Below are positions 8,658 to 18,100 of a stretch of DNA of 64,000 bases, in pieces. This DNA is from Brachybacterium aquaticum. GTDB taxonomy: Bacteria > Actinomycetota > Actinomycetes > Actinomycetales > Dermabacteraceae. The notes below the pieces were generated by a model that ran no database searches, had not been told where the DNA came from, and saw nothing but the letters and a program-made list of their open reading frames with translations. The position numbers and the translations under genes are program-made. Numbering within the stretch: the first letter of the stretch is position 1; every line of letters begins with the position of its first letter. The stretch is from the NCBI RefSeq assembly GCF_014204755.1, contig NZ_JACHLZ010000001.1, positions 558,001-622,000 on the forward strand, written 5' to 3'.

Positions 8658-9934
8658 GCGCGCACCTCACCCTCGGCCGCGGCGCGGGCGATGTCGGTGC
8701 GGTGCTGGGAGCCCTCCAGGCCGATCGCCTCGGCCCCTGCGAGGGCCAGCTCCCGGGCGGCGGTGAGGTCCGCACCGGTGCCGACGACGGTGAGCACTCG
8801 GCCGCCGGCGCTGACCAGCGCGCCGTCCGCGTCCAGGGCGGTGCCGGCGTGGATCACGTGCGCGCCCAGCTTCTCCGCCTCGTCGAGCCCGGTCAGCGGA
8901 TCGCCGGTGCGGGCGGACGCGGGGTAGCCGGCCGACGCGACGACCACGGTCACCGCCGCGTCCTCGCGCCACTCCAGCGGGGTCCCGGTGTCGAGCTCGC
9001 CGCGGGCGGCGTCGCGCAGCAGCGGCGCGAAGGGGGAGGCGAGGCGCTCGAGGACCACCTGGGTCTCGGGGTCGCCGAAGCGGGCGTTGAACTCCACCAC
9101 CCGCAGGCCGCGGGAGGTGAGGGCGAGGCCGCAGTACAGCACGCCCACGAAGGGGATGCCGCGGGCGGCGAGCTCGTCGATGGTGGGCTGGGCGACGGTG
9201 CGCACCACCTCGTCGACCAGGCCCTCGGGAGCCCACGGCAGGGGCGAGTAGGCGCCCATCCCGCCGGTGTTGGGACCCTCGTCGCCGTCCAGGGCGCGCT
9301 TGAAGTCCTGCGCGGGGGCGAGCGGGACCACGCGGGCGCCGTCGCTGACGCAGAACAGGGACACCTCGGGGCCGTCGAGGTACTCCTCGAGCACCACCTG
9401 GCCGCCGGCGGCGAGCACCGACTCGGCGTGCGCGGTCGCCTCGCCGCGGTCGGTGGTGACCACGACGCCCTTGCCGGCGGCGAGCCCGTCGGCCTTGACC
9501 ACGAAGGGCACATCGCCCAGCGGGTTCACCCGGTCCAGTCCCGCGCCGAGCGCGGCGGGGTCGGTGACGGTGACGGAGGCGGCGGTGGGCACGCCCGCGG
9601 CGGCCATGACCTCCTTCGCCCAGGACTTGCTGCCCTCGAGGCGGGCCGCGTCGGCCGACGGACCGAACACCGCAAGGCCCGCCTCGCGCAGGCGGTCGCC
9701 GGCCCCGGCGACCAGCGGTGCCTCGGGACCGATCACCACCAGGTCCGCGTCGAGCTCGCGGGCGAGCGCCACCTGGCCGTCGAGATCGGCGAGGGGGACG
9801 TCGTGGCAGGTCGCGAGCTGCGCGATCCCGGGGTTGCCGGGGGCGGCGTGCAGCTCGGGGGCGGGACGGTCGGCGGCGAGGCGACGGATGATCGCGTGTT
9901 CGCGGCCTCCGGAGCCGATGACGAGGATCTTCAC
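8654..9934 (-). CDS. purD: Phosphoribosylamine-glycine ligase (GAR synthetase)
   Basis: The 426-aa ATP-grasp enzyme begins at a GTG (VKILVIGSGGREHA, the family N-terminus). The ATP-grasp segments KADGLAAGKGV and EFNARFGDPETQ are intact. It ligates glycine to phosphoribosylamine. It leads a purD-purC unit on the minus strand, facing the MBL gene. An exact GTCGGCCGAC palindrome sits inside the coding region at 9650-9659, giving the residues SADA. Confidence 0.97.
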   Translation of the reverse strand: MKILVIGSGGREHAIIRRLAADRPAPELHAAPGNPGIAQLATCHDVPLADLDGQVALARELDADLVVIGPEAPLVAGAGDRLREAGLAVFGPSADAARLEGSKSWAKEVMAAAGVPTAASVTVTDPAALGAGLDRVNPLGDVPFVVKADGLAAGKGVVVTTDRGEATAHAESVLAAGGQVVLEEYLDGPEVSLFCVSDGARVVPLAPAQDFKRALDGDEGPNTGGMGAYSPLPWAPEGLVDEVVRTVAQPTIDELAARGIPFVGVLYCGLALTSRGLRVVEFNARFGDPETQVVLERLASPFAPLLRDAARGELDTGTPLEWREDAAVTVVVASAGYPASARTGDPLTGLDEAEKLGAHVIHAGTALDADGALVSAGGRVLTVVGTGADLTAARELALAGAEAIGLEGSQHRTDIARAAAEGEVRA

Positions 9935-10107
9935 GCGGGCCAGGGTACCCAGGCGCCCCCTACCCCCGACGGGGTGCCCGCACTGCGACATCGGGGCGGG
10001 ATGCGGGCGGTGATCGGGGCCGGGCGCGGGGCGGTGATCGAGGCGGGGCGCGGGGCCGGGCGACAGCGGGGCGACGAGCGGGGGTGGGGCGGGTGCGCGG
10101 GCGTGGT

Positions 10108-10113
10108 TACGAT
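10108..10113 (+). promoter_or_regulatory. -10 box of truA (leaderless type)
   Basis: TACGAT ends seven bases before the ATG at 10121, giving a transcript that would begin at or beside the start codon. There is no ribosome-binding site in between. No good -35 is visible. Confidence 0.5.
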
Positions 10114-10120
10114 CGGTCCC

Positions 10121-11164
10121 ATGCCCGTCGACCCCCTGGACCCCGCCCCGGACGCCGAGGCTCCCGCCGCCCCGGCTCCGGCCACCGCTCCGGCTGCGGT
10201 CACCGCTGCGGCCGTCGTCGATCCGGCGCACAGCACCCGCGCGAGCCGCGGCACCGCCCGGATCCGGCTGGACCTCTCCTACGACGGCACCGACTTCCGC
10301 GGCTGGGCCACCCAGCCCGGGGAGCGTACCGTCCAGGGCGTGCTCGAGGAGGCCCTCGGCCGCATCGCCCGCGTGCCCGTGCGGGTCACCGTCGCCGGGC
10401 GCACCGACGCGGGCGTGCACGCTCGCGGCCAGGTCTGCCATCTCGACCTGCCCCGCGACGTGCTCGCCACCGTCCCCGGCCGCTCCGACCGCAGCCCGGG
10501 CGACGCGCTCGTGACGCGCCTCGGGGGGATCCTGCCGTCGGACGTGGTCGTGCACGTCGCCCGCGAGGTGCCGCCGGACTTCGACGCCCGCTTCGGCGCG
10601 CAGTGGCGCCGCTACCGCTACCGCCTCTCCGACAGCCCCGCCGCCCATGACCCGCTGCGCCGGGACGTGCTGCGCCATCGCCGCCGCCTCGACGTGGCCG
10701 CGATGGCGCGGGCGAGCGCCCCGCTGCTCGGCGAGCACGACTTCCTCTCCTACTGTCGCCCCCGCGAGGGCGCGACCACGGTGCGGGAGCTGCGCGAGCT
10801 GCGCTGGGAGCGTCCCGGTGAGGGCAGGGCCGACGAGGGCCTGGTCGTCGCGACCGTCGTCGCCGATGCGTTCTGCCACCACATGGTCCGCTCCCTCGTC
10901 GGCGCGCTGCTGTCGGTGGGGGAGGGGCGCCGCCCCGAGACCTGGCCGGCCGAGATCCTCGCCGCCCGCACCCGCGAGTCCGCAACCCGCGACCGGGCCG
11001 GCGCCGCACCGCTGTGCCTGCCGCAGGGCCTCACCCTCGACCACGTCGCCTACCCGCCGGACGAGGAGCTCGCCGCCTGGGCCGCCCGTACCCGCACCCT
11101 GCGCGGCCCGCTCGCCCCGGCCGTCGCCGAGATCGGCCCGCCCAGCACCGCGGAGCCGGCGTGA
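10121..11164 (+). CDS. truA: tRNA pseudouridine synthase A
   Basis: The 347-aa protein makes pseudouridine at tRNA positions 38-40. The catalytic Asp96 is in GRTDAGVHA, and the second conserved region (FCHHMVRSLVGALLSVGEGR) is intact. It carries a 40-residue Ala/Pro-rich N-terminal tail not found in E. coli TruA. truA upstream of rplM-rpsI is the standard actinobacterial order, but here an extra gene is interposed, overlapping the truA stop. Confidence 0.95.
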   Translation: MPVDPLDPAPDAEAPAAPAPATAPAAVTAAAVVDPAHSTRASRGTARIRLDLSYDGTDFRGWATQPGERTVQGVLEEALGRIARVPVRVTVAGRTDAGVHARGQVCHLDLPRDVLATVPGRSDRSPGDALVTRLGGILPSDVVVHVAREVPPDFDARFGAQWRRYRYRLSDSPAAHDPLRRDVLRHRRRLDVAAMARASAPLLGEHDFLSYCRPREGATTVRELRELRWERPGEGRADEGLVVATVVADAFCHHMVRSLVGALLSVGEGRRPETWPAEILAARTRESATRDRAGAAPLCLPQGLTLDHVAYPPDEELAAWAARTRTLRGPLAPAVAEIGPPSTAEPA

Positions 11165-12279
11165 GCGACATCCAGGACACGACCGGCAGCAGCGCGGCGC
11201 CGACGAACGCGCTCGCCGCGCAGCTGCTCGCCGCCCTCGCCGAGCCCGGGGCCGTCGACGCCGGGGCCGGTGCGCGCGCACGCGCACCCCATCCCTTCCA
11301 CCACGAGGCGCTGCCGGCGCTGCGCGGACGCCTCGCCGAGCTCGGCGTGGACCCCCACGACCTGAGCCGACCGCACGTGATCGACGACCAGGACCCGCCC
11401 TGCGCCACGCGGCAGCTGAGCGCCCCGCGGCCCTTCTCGGCCGCCGCCTCGCTCGTGGTGCGACAGATCGAGAGCGGCAAGGAGACCAGCGCCCCCGCGC
11501 TCGGCGACCTCGCCTGCGTGCTCCTGGCCGGCGGGCTGCTCGAGGTCACGGACCTCGAGCGCGCGGCGGAGCTCGTGGGCGGGCACGTCGCCGAATGCTT
11601 CGGGCGCGCCATCGTGCACCGCCTCGCGGCAGACGGGGAGCTCGAGGCCGCAGCTCGCGCCGCCGACCATCCGCGCCTTGCCCGCATGCCCTACATCGGC
11701 TGGCGCGCCCTCGGCGACCATCACGCCCGCCGCGGCGAGACGGACGCCTTCCTCTCCCACTGGTCCGGCTATCAGACCCAGAAGGAGCGGCGCTGGATCG
11801 AGACCGCCCGCCCGCTGCTCGTCGGCGCCGTCGCCCGCGACCGGGGCTGGCAGGACGGGCTCGACGTGGCCCGTCGGCCGAGGATCGCCACCCGCGGGAA
11901 CCGCGACGAGCTGCGCCTGGCCGCCCTGCGGCCGCTCGCCGGGGCGACGCCCGAGCCCGAGCTCGCCGCCCTGCTGCGCACCGAGGAGGAGCTCGTCGAT
12001 CTGCCCGCCGCCGACGCGCTCGCCCTGCGCGTCGACGCCGTGCTCGCCCGCGCCGAGGACCGCGAGAAGGGTGCGGACCATCCGGCACTGCGCCCGCTGC
12101 TCGAGGAGATCACGGCCCTGGACCCCACTGCCTCGAAGGACCTCATGCGGCAGCGGGACGCGCTGCTGCTGCGGCTGTGGCCCGTGATCGGTACCGAGAC
12201 GACCCTGCAGGAGACGCGGAAGGCGATGCGCACCCCGTCGCTGAAGCGGGAGATGACCCGCCTGGCGGACAGCTTCTGA
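11161..12279 (+). CDS. Unknown 372-aa protein coupled to truA
   Basis: The GTG start overlaps the truA stop (GTGA). I do not recognise the family. The protein is soluble, without signal peptide or membrane segments, rich in Ala, Leu, Arg and Glu, and probably all-helical. It contains a run of charged helices (residues about 100-370) with phrases such as DLACVLLAGGLLEVTDLERA and a C-terminal MRTPSLKREMTRLADSF. No catalytic motif is evident. Its place between truA and the ribosomal operon suggests a role near translation, but this is only context. Confidence 0.75.
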   Translation: MSDIQDTTGSSAAPTNALAAQLLAALAEPGAVDAGAGARARAPHPFHHEALPALRGRLAELGVDPHDLSRPHVIDDQDPPCATRQLSAPRPFSAAASLVVRQIESGKETSAPALGDLACVLLAGGLLEVTDLERAAELVGGHVAECFGRAIVHRLAADGELEAAARAADHPRLARMPYIGWRALGDHHARRGETDAFLSHWSGYQTQKERRWIETARPLLVGAVARDRGWQDGLDVARRPRIATRGNRDELRLAALRPLAGATPEPELAALLRTEEELVDLPAADALALRVDAVLARAEDREKGADHPALRPLLEEITALDPTASKDLMRQRDALLLRLWPVIGTETTLQETRKAMRTPSLKREMTRLADSF

Positions 12280-12642
12280 GGCAGAGGCAGCGCTGCGGGC
12301 TCCGCTGCAGGCTCCTCGGGCCCCGCCCGGCCCGGCCCCGCACCGGGCGCAGATCACAGCCGCAGGGGCTCCGCCCGCGTTGACCTCCTGCTCCGCGGCC
12401 GACTACGATGGGACGTCGTTGTGCCTCGATGTGGGCCCGCATCCGCTGCCGTTCTCTCACGCCCGGCGCGTAGTGGCCACCTCACACACATCCAGGACCG
12501 CCGTCGCGTCGTGAGCGGAGCGGGCCGGGCACAGCGAACAGGGCAATGCTTTTCATCCGAGGAAGCGTGCCCACGGTCCCATCGAACCGTGCCCGGTCGG
12601 CGTCCTGCCGCCCTGGCACCACCACGAGAGAAGAAGGCACGA
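12280..12642 (+). promoter_or_regulatory. rplM-rpsI promoter and long 5' leader
   Basis: No gene lies in these 363 bases. A strong promoter is visible: TTGACC at 12380-12385, an 18-base spacer and TACGAT at 12404-12409. Transcription starting near 12416 gives a leader of about 225 bases before the rplM GTG. A six-pair hairpin (CACGGT/ACCGTG, 12572-12591) lies 50 bases before the start. In several bacteria L13 mRNA leaders bind L13 for feedback; whether this leader does so is inference. Confidence 0.65.
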
Positions 12643-13086
12643 GTGCGTACGTTCACCCCGAAGCCCGGCGATGTCGAGCGTTCCTGGTACGTCATCGACG
12701 CAACGGATGTCGTCCTCGGCCGGCTCGCTTCCCAGGCTGCTCAGCTGCTGCGGGGAAAGCACAAGCCGGTCTTCGCACCCCATGTGGATGCGGGCGACTT
12801 CGTCATCATCATCAACGCGGACAAGGTCGCGCTGACCGGTAACAAGCGGGAGACCAAGCTGGCCTACCGCCACTCCGGCTACCCCGGCGGCCTGCGCGGC
12901 ATCCCCTACTCCGAGCTGCTCGAGAAGAACCCCGAGCGCGCGGTGGAGAAGGCCGTCCGCGGCATGCTCCCCAAGAACAAGCTCGCCGAGCAGCAGCTCA
13001 AGAAGCTCAAGATCTACTCGGGCTCCGAGCACCCGCACAGCGCTCAGCAGCCCGTCCCCTTCACCATCGACCAGGTGGCGCAGTAA
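12643..13086 (+). CDS. rplM: 50S ribosomal protein L13
   Basis: The 147-aa protein is full length, starting at GTG 12643 ([20 protein letters not shown]). It has the conserved [20 protein letters not shown] and the [16 protein letters not shown] region. L13 is an early-assembly protein of the large subunit. rpsI follows after 52 bases with its own AAGGAGAA site, forming the conserved rplM-rpsI operon. Confidence 0.98.
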   Translation: MRTFTPKPGDVERSWYVIDATDVVLGRLASQAAQLLRGKHKPVFAPHVDAGDFVIIINADKVALTGNKRETKLAYRHSGYPGGLRGIPYSELLEKNPERAVEKAVRGMLPKNKLAEQQLKKLKIYSGSEHPHSAQQPVPFTIDQVAQ

Positions 13087-13138
13087 GCGGGGGCGTCCCG
13101 CCACTCCGCCCTGCCGCACGGAAGAACCAAGGAGAACC

Positions 13139-13639
13139 GTGACCGAGACCACCCCTGAGTCCCTCGAGACCGTGACCGACGAGTCGGCCCCCTCGAGCTT
13201 CACCACCGAGTCGACCGGCGAGGCCGCCGTCGGCGCCGGTCAGTCCGCGATGGAGCCGGGCTACGGCACCGGCCGTCGCAAGCAGGCCATCGCCCGCGTG
13301 CGCCTGACCCCCGGCTCCGGCCAGTGGACCATCAACGGCCGCACCATCGAGGACTACTTCCCGAACAAGGTGCACCAGCAGGAGATCAACGACCCGTTCA
13401 CGGTCCTCGACCTCCAGGGCCGCTTCGACGTGAACGTCCGCCTCACCGGCGGCGGTCCGTCCGGCCAGGCCGGCGCCGTGCGCCTCGGCGTGGCCCGCGC
13501 GCTGAACCAGATCGACGAGGAGAACAACCGTCCGACCCTCAAGAAGGCCGGCTTCCTCAAGCGCGACGCGCGCGTCATCGAGCGCAAGAAGGCGGGTCTG
13601 AAGAAGGCCCGCAAGGCGCCGCAGTACTCCAAGCGCTGA
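13139..13639 (+). CDS. rpsI: 30S ribosomal protein S9
   Basis: The 166-aa protein starts at GTG. Residues 1-40 are an acidic Ser/Thr/Glu-rich extension typical of actinobacterial S9. The conserved body begins [16 protein letters not shown], and the protein ends in the universal basic tail QYSKR, whose last Arg contacts P-site tRNA. It is the last gene of the rplM-rpsI operon. Confidence 0.98.
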   Translation: MTETTPESLETVTDESAPSSFTTESTGEAAVGAGQSAMEPGYGTGRRKQAIARVRLTPGSGQWTINGRTIEDYFPNKVHQQEINDPFTVLDLQGRFDVNVRLTGGGPSGQAGAVRLGVARALNQIDEENNRPTLKKAGFLKRDARVIERKKAGLKKARKAPQYSKR

Positions 13640-13677
13640 TCCGGCGCGGAGCAGCGCTCCGCCTCGATCGCGTTCCC

Positions 13678-13712
13678 GAACGGCTCCCGACCTGTGTGGT
13701 CGGGGGCCGTTC
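13678..13712 (+). terminator. Terminator of the rplM-rpsI operon
   Basis: GAACGGCTCCCGACC and GGTCGGGGGCCGTTC form a stem of about 14 pairs around TGTGT, starting 39 bases after the rpsI stop. Confidence 0.7.
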
Positions 13713-13750
13713 GTGCATGCGGGGCCAGTGCCCGCAGGGGGTGCGTCGGG

Positions 13751-13792
13751 CGGGGTCGTCCCGCCGGGGTCGTCCCGGCGGGGTCGTCCCGG
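13751..13792. repeat. 14-bp tandem repeat, three copies
   Basis: The unit CGGGGTCGTCCCGG is repeated at 13751, 13765 and 13779, the first with one change. Each unit is itself a partial palindrome. It lies between rpsI and the CoA-transferase gene. Confidence 0.8.
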
Positions 13793-13858
13793 CAGGGACA
13801 CGCCGGGAGCGGCGCTCCCGCCCTTCCGGCCGACGGGGGCCGGGCCTACTCTGCCCGC

Positions 13859-15169
13859 ATGGACCCGCATCCGCGCCGCTGGTGGCGCTGTCCCCTCGAC
13901 GTCGAGACCCTCGCCCGGGGCGCCCTGGAGAGGGTGCGGGACGCGGCCCGGAATGTCGCCGCAGCACGAGGTGCGGCGGTGCGGATCGAGACGTCGTCGG
14001 CGCTGATCGCCGGGTCCTTCGCCTCCTACGAGCATCTCGAGGTGGACGGCGTCGCCCCGGTCGCCTGGGCGGAGCTGTCCGGGTTCTTCGCCGCGGCCGA
14101 CGGATGGGTGCGCCTGCACGGCAACTACCCCCACCACGCCGCGGTCCTGGAGCGGAGCTACGGGATCAAGGACCGGGACTCCCTCACCACCGTGCTCGCC
14201 GGCCTCGACGCCGCCGAGATCGAGCAGGAGGTCACCGCCGCGGGCGGGATCGCTGCGGCGGTGCGGGAGCGCACCGCGTGGGAGGCGGAGCCGCAGCATG
14301 CCGCGCGGTCCGGGCACGCCTGGGCCGAGGTGCACGAGCGCGGGGAGCGGCGGGTGCTGCCCGGGGCGCCGGCGGGGGAGGCGGCGGAGGCCCCCGGGCT
14401 GCTGGCGGGGGTGCGGGTCCTGGACCTCACCCGGGTGATCGCCGGGCCCACCGCCACCCAGCTGCTCGCCTGCCTCGGCGCGGACGTGCTGAGGATCGAC
14501 CCTCCGCACCGCCCCGAGATCCTCGCCCAGCACCTCTCCACCGGGATGGGCAAGCGCTCCGCCGTCGCCGACCTGCGCGACGCCGCGCAGCGCGACCGGG
14601 TGCGCGGCCTCGCCGCGGAGGCCGACGTGATCGTCTCCGGATACCGCCCCGGCGCGCTGGACCACCACGGCCTCGGCGTCGGCGACCTCGAGGACCTCGC
14701 CCCGCAAGCGGTGATCGCGGTGCTCTCGGCCTGGGGCGACACCGGGCCGTGGGGGAGCCGGTCAGGGTTCGACTCGATCGTGCAGGCCGCCTCCGGGATC
14801 GCGGTCGCCTGCGGGAGCGCCGAGCGGCCCGGGGCGCTGCCGGTCCAGGCCCTCGACCACGCGAGCGGGCATCTGATCGCCGCGCACGTCCTCTCCGCCC
14901 TCGCCGACGCCCGCGCCCGCACCCTCCGGGTGAGCCTGCTCGGCGCCGCCGAGAACCTGCTGGCCCTGCCCGCCCCGCCCGCGCAGGAGCCGGCGGCGCT
15001 TCCGGTGCCGCGCATCCAGGTCCGCGCCGGGGAGCGACCGCTCCTCGCCGTGCCGCCGCCGCTGCTGGTGGACGGAGCGATGATCGGTCGGGACGTGGGG
15101 AGCTATGGGGCGAGCGGGCTCGACTCGCCTCCCAGGAAGGGGACCCGGGACTGCTGCGCGATCAGGTGA
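13859..15169 (+). CDS. CoA-transferase family III (CaiB/BaiF) protein
   Basis: The protein has 436 aa. The family core starts near residue 182 (GVRVLDLTRVIAGPTATQLL), with the following ADVLRID and the EADVIVSGYRPGAL segment. Family III enzymes move CoA between carboxylic acids through an aspartyl-CoA intermediate. The first 175 residues are a divergent half-domain, and the C-terminal part after the core is short, so the protein is at the variable end of the family and its substrate is unknown. An ATG start is used; no SD is obvious. Confidence 0.8.
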   Translation: MDPHPRRWWRCPLDVETLARGALERVRDAARNVAAARGAAVRIETSSALIAGSFASYEHLEVDGVAPVAWAELSGFFAAADGWVRLHGNYPHHAAVLERSYGIKDRDSLTTVLAGLDAAEIEQEVTAAGGIAAAVRERTAWEAEPQHAARSGHAWAEVHERGERRVLPGAPAGEAAEAPGLLAGVRVLDLTRVIAGPTATQLLACLGADVLRIDPPHRPEILAQHLSTGMGKRSAVADLRDAAQRDRVRGLAAEADVIVSGYRPGALDHHGLGVGDLEDLAPQAVIAVLSAWGDTGPWGSRSGFDSIVQAASGIAVACGSAERPGALPVQALDHASGHLIAAHVLSALADARARTLRVSLLGAAENLLALPAPPAQEPAALPVPRIQVRAGERPLLAVPPPLLVDGAMIGRDVGSYGASGLDSPPRKGTRDCCAIR

Positions 15170-15185
15170 CAGGAGGATCCGCACC

Positions 15186-18100
15186 TCAGTTCAGCAGCTC
15201 GCGCAGATCCTCCGCGGTGACGGCGCTGCGGAAGGCTCGACCGTCGTCGGTGAGGGCGTCGAACAGCTCGGCCTTGCGGCGCTGGAGGGCGAGGACCTTC
15301 TCCTCGATGGTGTCCTCGGCGATCATCCGGTACACCATCACGGTGCGGTCCTGGCCGATGCGGTGGGCGCGGTCGACGGCCTGGTTCTCCGCGGCGGGGT
15401 TCCACCACGGGTCCAGCAGGAACACGTAGTCCGCCTCGGTGAGGGTCAGTCCGAAGCCGCCGGCCTTCAGGGAGATGAGGAACACCGGCGCGTCGCCGTC
15501 GCGGAAGCCGCTGACGGCCGCGTCGCGGTCCCGCGTCGAGCCATCCAGGTGCGCGTAGGTGATCCCGCGCCGGTCGAGCTCGGCGGCGACCCGGTCGAGG
15601 TAGCTGGTGAACTGGCTGAACAGCAGCACCCGGTGGCCGTCGCCGATCACCTCCTCGAGCCTGTCGAACAGCGCCTCGAGCTTGGAGCTGGGCACGTCGG
15701 CGTACTCCTCGCCGTCCACCAGCGCCGGGTCCAGCGCCATCATCCGCAGCAGCGTGAGGGAGCGGAACACGATGAAGCGGGAGCGGTCCAGGTCCGTGTC
15801 GATCAGGCCCAGCACCTTCTTCCGCTCGCGCTGCAGCACCGAGTCGTACACCGCGCGGTGCTCCGGCGACAGCGTCACCGTGAGCACCTCCTCGTGCTTC
15901 GGGGGCAGCTCCTTCGCGACCAGCTCCTTGGTGCGGCGCAGCAGGAAGGGACGGATCCGCCGGCGAAGCTGCGCCATGCGGTCCGGCGCCTCGCCGGAGG
16001 CGATGGGGAGGGTGTACAGCTTGCGGAACCCGATCGAGGAGCCCAGCAGACCGGGCGCGACCAGGTCGCTGATCGCCCACAGGTCGTCCAGCGAGTTCTC
16101 CATCGGGGTGCCCGTGATCGCCAGGCGGAACCCGGCGCGCACCCCCTGTGCGGCGCGGTGGGTGCGCGAGCGGCGGTTCTTCACGAACTGCGCCTCGTCC
16201 AGCACGAGCCCCTGGAAGGAGCGGGAGGCGAACAGCTCCTCGTCCAGGCGCAGCACCGCGTAGCTGGTCACCACGAGGTCCGCACCGTCCATGTCGGCGC
16301 CGTCGCGGCCGCCGCGGGAGGCGGAGGCGCCCTCCAGGACCCGCACGTCCAGCCCCGGGGTGAACCGCTCCGCCTCCCGGCGCCACACCGGCAGCACCGA
16401 GGCCGGGGCGACCACGAGGAACGGCGGCGCCTCGGGCTCCTGCTCCCGGGCGTGGGCGATGAGCGCCAGGGTCTGGACCGTCTTGCCCAGGCCCATGTCG
16501 TCGGCGAGGATCCCGCCGAGCTGCTGGGAGAACAGCAGCGTGAGCCACGCGTAGCCCTCGCGCTGGTAGGGGCGCAGGTCGGCGTCGAGCCCCGTCGGCA
16601 GCGGCGGGACCGGGGTGTCGCCGAGCGCCTTCAACCGGCCGACGGTCGTGGTCCATTCCCGCGAGGCGGTCGCCTCGTCGGCCGCCTCGGCGAGCTCGTC
16701 CCACAGACCCACCTGGAAGCGGGAGATGCGCTGGCGCTCCGGCTCCCACTCCGAGAGCGCCTCGCCCTCGCGGATCAGGGCGCGCAGGGTGTCGAAGGCG
16801 GGGTGGTCCAGGGAGAAGTAGGTGCGATCCGGCATGAGCAGCTTGTCGCGCCCGCGGGCGAGGGCCACGAACAGGCTCGGGAACGGGATCTGCCGCCCCT
16901 CGATCGTGATGTCGAAGCCGAGGTCGAACCAGTCGTTCTTCCCGGGGGAGGCGTGCTGGGTGATCCGCACGTTCGGGGCGCCGTCGAGCTCGCGGTAGGC
17001 GTGGCGGGTGCCGGTGACCTCGACCTCCACGTGGTCCAGCGCCTCCAGCGCATCCAGCACCTTCTCGGTGAACTCGGCGGTGTCGGTGCCGCCGAGCAGG
17101 GTCGCGGCGTCCGAGGGCTGATGGGGCCACAGCGTCATCGCCTCGGCGATCACCGCGTCCTCGTGGTCCACGTCGCGGCGCGTGCCCTGGCGCTGGTCGA
17201 TCGGCAGGCGCCGGTCGGGGTCGTGGTACTGCCAGGACCAGCGCAGGGACAGCCGGTCCCCGTCGGCATAGGCGGCGGTCAGGTGCAGGGTGGGGCGGCG
17301 TGCCGCAGGCAGCTCGACGCTGCCGTCCACGCTGGTCATGCTGCTGAGCGCGCGCAGCTTCGGGTAGGCGACCTCGAGGAAGGTCTCGCGGTCCGCGGCG
17401 GGCACCACGAGCGGCTCCCGTCGGTGCAGCAGCGGGCGCAGGTCCCGCGGCACGGCGGTGGCGAGCGGGGCGATGCGCGCGGTCAGCAGGTCCTCGTCGG
17501 CCGCGGCGGACGCCTCGAGCACCCCGCACGCGCCGAGCAGCCGCGCCCCCGGCAGGGTCTCCCCGTCGATTGCGACCCGCGCGGCGACCTGCAGGTCGCC
17601 GGTGGTCTCGTCGGCGTGCAGGTCCAGACCCGCCTCGCCGCTGCTGGCGAGCTCGATCGAGGCGAGCCCGCTGCCCGGCAGCAGCTCCACCCCGGCGTCC
17701 CGGGCATGGGCGAGCGCCTGCCACAGCAGCGGGGAGGTGATCGTGTTCAGCCACAGGTGGTCGACCGCGCCGGAGGTGTAGGAGCGCTCCACGCTGGCCG
17801 CGGCGAACAGGCGGGTCAGCGCCTCGCCCTGGACCGGGTCGTACTCCCTCCCGGCCAGGCGGAACTCGAAGCTGCGCCAGGACAGGTCCCCCTTGATCCA
17901 CAGCCCCTTGCGGCCGCGGGTCACCGGGCGCAGCCCCAGCCACAGCTCCGCCCCGGCCTCCAGGTGCGCGGGGGTCGCCACCTCGCGGTGGTGGCGGGAC
18001 GCCCCGGCCGACGAGGTCGCCGCCTCGAGATCGACCCGCAGGGCGAGCGGCTTCGGGAGCGCGGAGGAGGCGCGGGCGGCCGACGACGCCCCGCGCCCGC

